A DNA stretch of 20,569 nucleotides, taken from positions 1 to 20,569 of the forward strand of contig DKDP01000047.1 of the NCBI GenBank assembly GCA_002449395.1, in the 5' to 3' direction. The notes below the pieces were generated by a model that saw only the letters and a program-made list of their open reading frames with translations, was not told the origin of the DNA and did not search any database. The stretch is from Ruminococcaceae bacterium UBA6845. Lineage in GTDB: Bacteria > Bacillota > Clostridia > Oscillospirales > Acutalibacteraceae. A program made the translations under genes and the position numbers. Below, one piece after another: positions 14,757 through 20,569 of this stretch; position 1 is the stretch's first letter, and every line of letters starts with the position of its first letter.

Positions 14757-16163
14757 ATGGCAGAAGAAAAGACAGAAGTTGAAGTTTTGTGCGAAAAATT
14801 GTTTATGAAAAAGAAGCACAGCGCAGACTTTGTTGACGAAAAAGAGCTTGAAAAGGCGATGGGCTTCGCCGAGGACTACAAAAAATTCCTCAACGATAAC
14901 AAAACAGAGCGAGAAGTCGCAAAATTTGTTGTCGCAGAGGCGGAGAAAAAGGGCTTTGTTCCCTTTGATAAATTCAAGAAGTACGCACCCGGCGATAAGG
15001 TATATTATCTCAACCGCAAAAAGGCGGTTGTCCTTGCCGTTATCGGTAAGAAAAGCGTCGGCGAGGGGGTAAGAATTGCGGCGGCTCACATTGATTCGCC
15101 CCGTCTTGATCTCAAGCCGAATCCGCTCTATGAGGCAAACGAAATTGCGTTCTTCAAAACTCATTACTACGGCGGAATCAAAAAGTATCAGTGGACAACA
15201 ATTCCGATGTCGCTCCACGGTGTTGTCGTTCTTAAGGACGGCACGGAGGTTGAGGTCAGCGTAGGCGAAAAAGAGGGTGAGCCTCAGTTCGTTATCTCCG
15301 ATCTTCTTCCTCATCTTTCAAAGGAGCAGGATAAGAGAAATCTTGACGACGGAATCAAGGGCGAGGAGCTGAATATTATCGTCGGTTCGCTACCGTTCAA
15401 AGCGGATAAGGGCAGCGAGCTTGTAAAGCTCAACATTCTCAAGCTGCTCAACGAAAAATACGGTATGGTCGAAGAGGACTTCCTCACAGCCGAGCTTGAA
15501 ATGGTTCCTGCGGCAAAGGTTACGGATATCGGCTTTGACCGCAGTCTTATCGGCGGTTACGGTCACGACGACCGTGTTTGCGCTTATCCTGAGTTCAGAG
15601 CGATTCTTGACCTTGACGAAACACCGGATTACACTGCTATTGCTGTTCTCACCGATAAGGAGGAGACAGGCTCCGACGGAAACACGGGTCTCAATTCGTC
15701 TTATCTCAAATATTTCATCGCTGATCTTGCAAGAGCGGAGGGACTTATGGTCTGGGACGTTCTTTCAAAGTCGAAGTGCCTTTCTGCGGATGTAAATGCG
15801 GCATATGATCCGACATTTTCAACTCCGTTCGAGGCAAAAAACTCATCCTATCTCAACAGAGGTATCGTTGTTACCAAGTACACCGGTGCAAGAGGAAAGG
15901 GCGGCACGTCCGACGCAAGCGCAGAGTTTGTCGGCGAGGTTACAAGAATTTTCAACAATGCCGATGTTAACTGGCAGCTCGGCGAGCTCGGTGCAGTCGA
16001 TGCAGGCGGCGGCGGAACAGTCGCAAAGTATATTGCAAATCTCGACGTTGACGTTGTTGATGTGGGCGTTCCCGTTCTTTCGATGCACGCACCGTTTGAG
16101 CTTATCTCGAAGCTCGATGTTTATATGGCAAACAAGGCTTTCTCGGCATTCTTTAAGGCGTGA
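14757..16163 (+). CDS. M18 family aminopeptidase (aspartyl aminopeptidase-like)
   Basis: A cytoplasmic dinuclear zinc aminopeptidase of 468 aa, which removes N-terminal residues (Asp/Glu preferred in characterised members) from peptides. Metal and catalytic motifs are in order: AAAHIDSPRLDLKPNPLYE with H111 and D113; GGYGHDDRVCAY with D271; DKEETGSDG with E302/E303; SADVNAAYDP with D345; and SMHAPFELISK with H444. The inserted segment after residue 120 fits the lid domain that M18 enzymes use to form a dodecamer. Length and motifs fit the ApeA type better than the shorter ApeB type, so specificity is uncertain. AAGGAGG lies 7 nt before the ATG. It follows the Sua5-CoaE gene by 91 nt and may be part of the same transcript or have its own unseen promoter. 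Confidence 0.95.
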   Translation: MAEEKTEVEVLCEKLFMKKKHSADFVDEKELEKAMGFAEDYKKFLNDNKTEREVAKFVVAEAEKKGFVPFDKFKKYAPGDKVYYLNRKKAVVLAVIGKKSVGEGVRIAAAHIDSPRLDLKPNPLYEANEIAFFKTHYYGGIKKYQWTTIPMSLHGVVVLKDGTEVEVSVGEKEGEPQFVISDLLPHLSKEQDKRNLDDGIKGEELNIIVGSLPFKADKGSELVKLNILKLLNEKYGMVEEDFLTAELEMVPAAKVTDIGFDRSLIGGYGHDDRVCAYPEFRAILDLDETPDYTAIAVLTDKEETGSDGNTGLNSSYLKYFIADLARAEGLMVWDVLSKSKCLSADVNAAYDPTFSTPFEAKNSSYLNRGIVVTKYTGARGKGGTSDASAEFVGEVTRIFNNADVNWQLGELGAVDAGGGGTVAKYIANLDVDVVDVGVPVLSMHAPFELISKLDVYMANKAFSAFFKA

Positions 16164-16199
16164 GGATATCCCTGAAACAAATTTTTGCTTACCATTCTT

Positions 16200-16236
16200 G
16201 CCTCCTCTTAATTAAGGGGAGGCGGCTCGAAGAGCC
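16200..16236. repeat. Tandem hairpin repeat fragment
   Basis: Two adjacent palindromes fill the gap between genes: a 24-bp inverted repeat (16200-16223, outer arms GCCTCC/GGAGGC, one G-T pair, AATT centre) and, directly after, GGCTC-GAA-GAGCC (16224-16236). No T-run follows. The layout resembles the interspersed GGGGAGG-GGC...GCC repeats I recall from intergenic regions of many Clostridia. Only one copy lies in this window. It may still act as an mRNA 3'-end stabiliser for the M18 gene, which has no other terminator. Confidence 0.5.
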
Positions 16237-16272
16237 TGAATAAGCACTAACACAACGAAAAACGGTGACTCT

Positions 16273-17082
16273 ATGTCAAAAGAAAAAATCGAAAACCGAA
16301 TTTTTAATGACGGCTTAAACGAACAGCCGCCCGAATTTGATCCGATTCCCGACGGCTGCCGATCGCCGATATTGATGCGGATAATGCTGGTTGTTATCAA
16401 CATTGCGTCATTTTTATTCTGCCGATCGTTTCTGCAAAGCTGGTACGGCGTCCACGGATCAACACCTGTCTGGATTCCGCTTGTTTTTCTGGCTGTACCC
16501 CTTGGCTCTCTTTTCTTTATTTATTACTATATGGGTAAGGTCGGCTATGAGCGGATAATGAAAACGATTTGCATTGCTTTTTGCGCGCTCGGTGTGGTTA
16601 ATATTTTTCTGCCCGTTCATTCCTTTTCCGTCGGCAGTGACGGTTACTCAACCGATTTCAGCTATGTTACGTCCGTCGGTTCGGTGCTTGGTATCAGTTT
16701 CCCATCGGAGGGCAGTGCGACGACCGTTGACGGCAAAACCGCAGAAAGAGAAAACCGCAGCCGTCTCACTTCTTTAAAATCGCTTATCAAAGGTGAGCGC
16801 ATTCTCACCTGCACCGACGTTATATATTTCGACGAACAGGCGAAGAATTTTGAAAAATCAATCGCTGAAAGCCCCATTTGGCTCAAAGAAATTCCCGATC
16901 GGCTCGGCGGCCTTGCGTATTCCGCACTCGACAGCTCGGGATATGATTACATATTATTTTTTAATTGCGATACAAAAGAATTTAATTTCCTGCCCGAATC
17001 GGGCAAATACACTTTTTACCAGGTAATGTATAATTCGCAGAATCACGAGCTGCGGATTTTGAAATATACTAAAAAATTTTAA
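16273..17082 (+). CDS. Membrane protein of unknown function (269 aa)
   Basis: I do not recognise this protein. A charged, Pro-rich N-terminus (1-30) is followed by three hydrophobic segments (about 34-53, 66-87 and 96-115), the last ending in PVHSF. The remaining 150 residues form a soluble domain, first Ser/Gly-rich, then with a charged stretch and a C-terminal Tyr/Phe-rich beta-like section; no catalytic motif is visible. By the positive-inside rule the N-terminus is probably cytoplasmic and the large domain outside, though this is not certain. The ribosome binding site is weak (GGTGA at 16264-16268). It comes 109 nt after the M18 gene, beyond the hairpin repeat, and 25 nt before the FAD protein gene, with which it probably shares a transcript. 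Confidence 0.75.
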   Translation: MSKEKIENRIFNDGLNEQPPEFDPIPDGCRSPILMRIMLVVINIASFLFCRSFLQSWYGVHGSTPVWIPLVFLAVPLGSLFFIYYYMGKVGYERIMKTICIAFCALGVVNIFLPVHSFSVGSDGYSTDFSYVTSVGSVLGISFPSEGSATTVDGKTAERENRSRLTSLKSLIKGERILTCTDVIYFDEQAKNFEKSIAESPIWLKEIPDRLGGLAYSALDSSGYDYILFFNCDTKEFNFLPESGKYTFYQVMYNSQNHELRILKYTKKF

Positions 17083-17104
17083 CAGGACAAATTAACAGGA
17101 CAAA
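17079..17104 (+). repeat. Perfect 13-bp tandem duplication with a doubled ribosome binding site
   Basis: TTAACAGGACAAA occurs twice back to back (17079-17091 and 17092-17104). The first copy contains the stop codon of the membrane protein gene (17080-17082). The second supplies AGGA 7 nt before the ATG of the FAD protein gene; the first copy's AGGA is too far away to serve that start. Confidence 0.85.
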
Positions 17105-17107
17105 TTT

Positions 17108-18709
17108 ATGATCAGAGTAAATGAAATCAAAACTCCGTTGGAGGGTACATATGACGACGTGCTGACGGCAACCGCAAAGGCTATGCGTATGCCGAAGCGA
17201 AAGATTCTTTCAATGGAGATTGTCAAAAAATCTCTCGATTCCAGAAAAAAAGAGAACCTTTTTTTTGTTTACAGCGTTGACATAACCGTCGACGGGGACG
17301 AGGAAGAAATTCTTTCAAAAAGCAGGAACAAAAAGGCGGCAATCGTTTCGCCTTATACCTACGTTATGCCCGAAAACAGGCGCACAAGTGAGCTTCGCCC
17401 GATAGTTGTCGGCTTCGGTCCCGGCGGAATATGGGCGGCTCTTACTCTTGCAAGAGCAGGTCTGCGCCCGATCGTCCTTGAAAGAGGGCGTGACATCGAC
17501 TCAAGAACCGCAGACGTAAATCGCTTTTGGACGACCAAAAAGCTCGATGAGACCTCTAACGTTCAGTTCGGCGAGGGAGGCGCAGGCACATTCTCCGACG
17601 GAAAGCTCACAACGGGCATCAAGGATAAGCTCTGCCGCAAGGTTTTTCTTGATTTTGTCGAGTTCGGTGCACCGGAGGATATCCTTTCCTCGTGGCGGCC
17701 GCACATCGGTACCGACAAGCTCGTTCAAGTGGTTAAAAATATGCGTGAGGAGATAAAACGTCTCGGCGGAGACGTGCTTTTCTCCTGCTGTCTTACCGAT
17801 ATAATTATTGCCAACGGGGTTGTCCACGGCGCCACCTACACGAACGAAAAAGGCGAAAAGATCGACCTTGAAACCGACAGCGTTATACTTGCCGTCGGTC
17901 ATTCTGCCAAGGATACCGTTGAAATGCTCTATCGTAAGGGTATTGACATTATGCAAAAGCCTTTTTCGGTCGGCGCAAGAATAGAGCACCCGAGGGAGAT
18001 GATTGACCGTGCACAATACGGTGATTTTGCCGGTCATCCCGCTCTCGGTGCGGCTGACTATAAGCTAGCGAATCATTCGCTCCATCACAGGGGAGCGTAC
18101 ACGTTCTGTATGTGCCCGGGCGGAACGGTCGTTGCCGCAACGAGCGACAGCGGCGCAGTCGTTGTCAACGGAATGAGCAACTATGCCCGTGACGGCGAAA
18201 ATTCAAACTCTGCGATTCTCGTCGGAGTTGAACCCGAGGATTTCGGAAGTGAGCATCCGCTTGCAGGCTTTAAGCTCCAGCGTGAAATTGAAGAAAAAGC
18301 GTTTGAATGCGGCGGCGGAGACTTTACTGCTCCCGCTCAGCTTGTTGGCGATTTTCTTCAAAACGTCAAGTCATCGCAGCTCGGAAGTGTGAATCCATCC
18401 TGCGCAACAGGTGTAAAGCTCGGCGATATTCGTAATGTTCTTCCTCAGAAAGTTACCGAGGCTATGGCGGCGGCGATCGCAAAATGGGGCACTCAGCTTA
18501 AAGGCTTTGATCGTCCGGATGCGGTGCTGACAGCCCCTGAAACAAGGTCGTCCTCACCGGTCCGAATTGTGCGTGACGAATATTATCAGTCGCTCAAGGT
18601 TCGTGGACTTTATCCCTGCGGAGAGGGCGCAGGCTATGCAGGCGGAATTGTATCCGCCGCAGTTGACGGACTCCGCTGTGCCCACGCCGTTTTAAATGAC
18701 GAATTTTAA
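17108..18709 (+). CDS. FAD-dependent dehydrogenase-like protein (COG2509 type)
   Basis: A 533-aa flavoprotein of the group annotated as uncharacterised FAD-dependent dehydrogenases. An N-terminal accessory domain (about 1-95, basic, ferredoxin-like in composition) is followed by the FAD Rossmann motif VVGFGPGGIWAALTLARAG (100-118) with the ribose-binding glutamate at 125 (VLERG). Other marks are NVQFGEGGAGTFSDGKL (about 151-167), VILAVGHSAKDT (about 259-270) and a C-terminal GLYPCGEGAGYAGGIVSAA, the second FAD contact that closes the site. It is full length and has no membrane segment. The substrate is not known for this family; a redox role in the cytoplasm is all that can be said. The start has AGGA in the second copy of a 13-bp duplication. 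It ends 134 nt before the next gene, without a visible terminator. Confidence 0.9.
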   Translation: MIRVNEIKTPLEGTYDDVLTATAKAMRMPKRKILSMEIVKKSLDSRKKENLFFVYSVDITVDGDEEEILSKSRNKKAAIVSPYTYVMPENRRTSELRPIVVGFGPGGIWAALTLARAGLRPIVLERGRDIDSRTADVNRFWTTKKLDETSNVQFGEGGAGTFSDGKLTTGIKDKLCRKVFLDFVEFGAPEDILSSWRPHIGTDKLVQVVKNMREEIKRLGGDVLFSCCLTDIIIANGVVHGATYTNEKGEKIDLETDSVILAVGHSAKDTVEMLYRKGIDIMQKPFSVGARIEHPREMIDRAQYGDFAGHPALGAADYKLANHSLHHRGAYTFCMCPGGTVVAATSDSGAVVVNGMSNYARDGENSNSAILVGVEPEDFGSEHPLAGFKLQREIEEKAFECGGGDFTAPAQLVGDFLQNVKSSQLGSVNPSCATGVKLGDIRNVLPQKVTEAMAAAIAKWGTQLKGFDRPDAVLTAPETRSSSPVRIVRDEYYQSLKVRGLYPCGEGAGYAGGIVSAAVDGLRCAHAVLNDEF

Positions 18710-18756
18710 GACAGGATCGCACAACTGATGTGTGTAAATTTGTAATGTTGTTATAG

Positions 18757-18787
18757 TTGATATTTTATACATTGTATGATACAATGT
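18757..18787 (+). promoter_or_regulatory. Promoter with palindromic operator before the ligase-like gene
   Basis: TTGATA (18757-18762) and TACAAT (18780-18785) are 17 nt apart. A perfect dyad, ACATTGTATGATACAATGT (18769-18787, 8-bp arms, 3-bp centre), covers the whole -10 box. A dimeric repressor bound there would block RNA polymerase. The dyad is seen directly; the repressor is not in the window and is inferred. Confidence 0.6.
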
Positions 18788-18843
18788 CCATAAATACGTT
18801 TAAGAAAAGAGGGATAATTACGAAACAGAGATTAAGCGAAAAA

Positions 18844-20232
18844 ATGGAACAAAACGCCACGATTGAAAAAATCCGTCGCTTTCTTTGCTCCAAAACCTTT
18901 ATGGTTATTCAGTGCCTCATCGGTGCGGCTTTCGTCATCGCAAGAGGTAAGGGCGACATTATGCCGCTCGTTTACGGCAATCTCGTGCTCGGTGCAATTC
19001 TTTGCTTTGTTCTTGTCATTTGTGACGATCTTATAGCATCACTCCTGCCGTTTCTGCTGATATGCTGTATTTCGATAAAGTGCTACAACTCCTTTGACAT
19101 ATATATTAAACTGCTTCCACTTGCCCCCGTTATTCTCGCTGTGCTGATTTTTCATTTTGTTGTCTATCGGCAAAAGCTGGATATGGGAAAAACGTGGCCG
19201 GGAGCGGCGGCTGTTGCAATTGCCGTAACGCTCGGCGGTCTCGGCAAGATATCCGCACGTGAATATTTCAGCGGAACAGCGCTTTTCTACACCTTTGGTC
19301 TCGGAATCGGAATGTTCCTTATGTATATGCTGATGAATACGCACTACCACGCAAGCGACAAATACGTTCTGCGGCTTAAATTTTCATTTATAATGATGTT
19401 TATGGGTCTTTTCTGCGTGTTTATGATCGTTCATCACTACATTCTTTTCTGGCCGAACTTCATTTCGAAACTCAGCCCGATCTATTTCCAGTGGAGAAAC
19501 AATGCGTCAACAATACTGATGCTTTCAATGCCGTTTGCATTTTATCTTTCGATCCATAAATATCCGTTTTTGTTCATCGGCGGACTTGAATATATTGCAA
19601 TCCTCTTCACGGGATCCCGCGGCGGTGCACTCGGCGGCACAATTGAATGTGCTCTTTGTCTGATAGTCCTCGTTTATTGCGACAAGAAGAACAGAAAAAA
19701 GACGCTTATTACAATAGCCTCCATTGTTACGGTTGCATTGTCGATTTTCATCGTTCCGTTGATGGAATTTTTCGGTCCCGTTCTCACCCGTCTTGCGGGG
19801 GGTGACTCGATTCGAGAGGGACTTATCCGACGGGCGGTAGAGGATTTCAAGTCGAATGTCCTCTTCGGCAGAGGACTTGGCTATAACGGTAACAACGACG
19901 TGCACAACCCCGCAAAGTTTGCGATATGCTGGTATCATTCATCGCCGTTCCAGGTAATCGGCAGTTTCGGACTTGTCGGCGTTGCCGCATTCGGTTTCCA
20001 GCTTTATAACCGAATGAAGGTTATATGGAGCTCCGTTACGGTCTTTAACCTTACTCTGTTTGTCTCATATGCAGGACTGTTTATGATGTCGCTTGTCAAT
20101 CCGGGCGAGTTTTGCCCGATTCCATACGGAATGATCGCAACCCTGCTGTTTATAATCTGTGACAAAAATAATATTGCCCCCGCCTACCTCCCCGGCGGAA
20201 AAGAGGAAGAAATTAAAATCGAATTGACATAA
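18844..20232 (+). CDS. O-antigen ligase/polymerase-like membrane protein
   Basis: A polytopic membrane protein of 462 aa with about ten to twelve hydrophobic segments. Two features fit the O-antigen ligase/Wzy_C family (PF04932): TGSRGGALGG (about 256-264), the usual SRG motif after a helix, and a long outer loop (about 305-365) with GRGLGYNGNNDVHN and WYHSSPFQVIGSFGLVG (from 363), where the conserved His and downstream glycines sit. Such proteins join or polymerise undecaprenyl-linked glycans outside the membrane; in a Gram-positive this would be capsule, teichoic-type or exopolysaccharide. No glycosyltransferase or flippase lies nearby. The frame is open upstream to a TTG at 18757, but that is the -35 box; the ATG at 18784 overlaps the -10. 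I therefore use 18844, though its ribosome binding site is weak. It ends in its own terminator. Confidence 0.75.
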   Translation: MEQNATIEKIRRFLCSKTFMVIQCLIGAAFVIARGKGDIMPLVYGNLVLGAILCFVLVICDDLIASLLPFLLICCISIKCYNSFDIYIKLLPLAPVILAVLIFHFVVYRQKLDMGKTWPGAAAVAIAVTLGGLGKISAREYFSGTALFYTFGLGIGMFLMYMLMNTHYHASDKYVLRLKFSFIMMFMGLFCVFMIVHHYILFWPNFISKLSPIYFQWRNNASTILMLSMPFAFYLSIHKYPFLFIGGLEYIAILFTGSRGGALGGTIECALCLIVLVYCDKKNRKKTLITIASIVTVALSIFIVPLMEFFGPVLTRLAGGDSIREGLIRRAVEDFKSNVLFGRGLGYNGNNDVHNPAKFAICWYHSSPFQVIGSFGLVGVAAFGFQLYNRMKVIWSSVTVFNLTLFVSYAGLFMMSLVNPGEFCPIPYGMIATLLFIICDKNNIAPAYLPGGKEEEIKIELT

Positions 20233-20245
20233 ACAGGATATAACG

Positions 20246-20274
20246 AAAAGCGGGACATAACGTTCCGCTTTTTT
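20246..20274 (+). terminator. Intrinsic terminator after the ligase-like gene
   Basis: A 10-bp stem (20246-20255 with 20263-20272, one G-T pair) with loop CATAACG ends in a six-T run. It lies 14 nt after the stop codon and closes the transcript just before the insertion element. Confidence 0.9.
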
Positions 20275-20393
20275 GCATTGGTGCATTTATGCGTGGAAGT
20301 AAACCCCCGGTTCTACCGGGGGAAAGTGAAAGAGCGGTGCGACAATAAAAACGGCGAGCTAAAAGCAAGCCGAAAGGTATAGACACAGAAGAA

Positions 20394-20445
20394 ACCTCCG
20401 TTTACAATGAAATGTGGCAATGCATTACATGAAGTAAATGGAGGT
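20394..20445 (+). promoter_or_regulatory. Hairpin hiding the tnpA ribosome binding site
   Basis: ACCTCCGTTTAC (20394-20405) pairs with GTAAATGGAGGT (20434-20445): 12 bp with one G-U pair and a 28-nt loop. The 3' arm contains the GGAGG of tnpA. A leader hairpin that blocks transposase translation is known from Salmonella IS200; here the same arrangement is seen and the effect inferred. Confidence 0.75.
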
Positions 20446-20451
20446 ATAATT

Positions 20452-20569
20452 ATGTCAATAAATTTCAACAAAAACACAGGAAATGAAATAAAGAGTTCAG
20501 CACACTCAAAGTGCAGATGTCAATATCATATAGTCTTCGCACCGAAGTACAGAAGAAAAGAGATATATG
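20452..20569 (+). CDS. tnpA: IS200-type transposase TnpA, partial (N-terminus only)
   Basis: Only the first 39 residues lie in the window. The stretch KCRCQYHIVFAPKYRRKEIY (20-39) is the typical N-terminal strand of Y1 HUH transposases of the IS200/IS605 family, which cut and rejoin single-stranded DNA through one catalytic Tyr. The HUH motif and the Tyr lie beyond the window end, so it cannot be said whether the gene is intact, or whether a TnpB gene follows. GGAGG precedes the ATG at normal spacing but is held in a stem. Confidence 0.9.
   Translation, partial: MSINFNKNTGNEIKSSAHSKCRCQYHIVFAPKYRRKEIY

Larger units (their letters stand above)
20304..20569 (+). mobile_element. IS200/IS605-family insertion sequence, left part (cut by window end)
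   Basis: The element is recognised by its transposase start and by a left-end subterminal hairpin, CCCCCGGT (20304-20311)/ACCGGGGG (20315-20322) with a TCT loop. These elements have no terminal inverted repeats; TnpA binds such hairpins on single-stranded DNA. The true left tip probably lies a few to some tens of bases before 20304 and cannot be set from here. A second, looser hairpin (CGGC 20352-20355 with GCCG 20369-20372) lies in between. The element sits just after a terminator, so the insertion does not break a visible gene. Confidence 0.8.

Noticed and set aside
14613..15314. Minus-strand 233-codon open frame
   Set aside because: It is antisense to the M18 aminopeptidase N-terminus and the end of the fusion gene, both supported by family motifs.
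1..20569. CRISPR array, tRNA or rRNA genes, prophage, toxin-antitoxin or defence island
   Set aside because: No regularly spaced repeats, cloverleaf-like genes, phage structural genes or paired small toxin-antitoxin frames were seen. The only mobile element is the IS200-like left end.

Overview
The window looks like a chromosomal segment of a low-to-mid GC Firmicute of class Clostridia, most likely the Ruminococcaceae/Oscillospiraceae. The reasons are strong AGGAGG-type Shine-Dalgarno sites, vegetative promoters with TTGxxx/TATAAT boxes, a T-box leader in front of ileS, a DUF951 gene beside prfA, a long type-2 IleRS, and secreted proteins with Gram-positive signal peptides but no sortase motif. 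This placement is inference; there is no rRNA or other taxonomic marker in the window.

Layout. (1) 16-1800, minus: an unrecognised secreted or surface protein, preceded by a good promoter and an about 120-nt leader that folds into a possible three-way junction. (2) 2156-5607, plus: promoter, Ile-specific T-box leader and ileS, closed by a strong terminator. (3) 5677-8396, minus: a multidomain secreted PHP/CehA-McbA-like metallohydrolase with its own promoter and terminator. (4) 8483-9114, plus: a small two-helix membrane protein, which converges through a shared bidirectional terminator on (5) 9148-10656, minus: a two-gene operon of a PHP-fold protein with lost metal ligands and an orphan helical protein. 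(6) 10691-11617, minus: a three-repeat S1-domain protein, divergent from (7) 11745-16163, plus: DUF951 protein, prfA (RF1), a Sua5/TsaC-CoaE fusion and an M18 aminopeptidase. (8) 16200-18709, plus: a tandem-hairpin repeat fragment, a membrane protein of unknown function and a COG2509-type FAD protein. (9) 18757-20274, plus: an O-antigen-ligase-like membrane protein behind a promoter with a 19-bp palindrome over its -10 box, ending in a terminator. (10) 20304-20569: the left end of an IS200-like element, cut by the window edge.

Most genes are housekeeping functions of translation and RNA or cofactor metabolism: IleRS, RF1, t6A synthesis, dephospho-CoA kinase and an S1 protein. No complete defence, CRISPR or biosynthetic system is visible. 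The points most worth a second look are the structured leader at 1823-1925, the intact and degenerate PHP proteins lying close together, the Sua5-CoaE fusion, the hairpin covering the prfA ribosome binding site, and the palindromic operator at 18769-18787.
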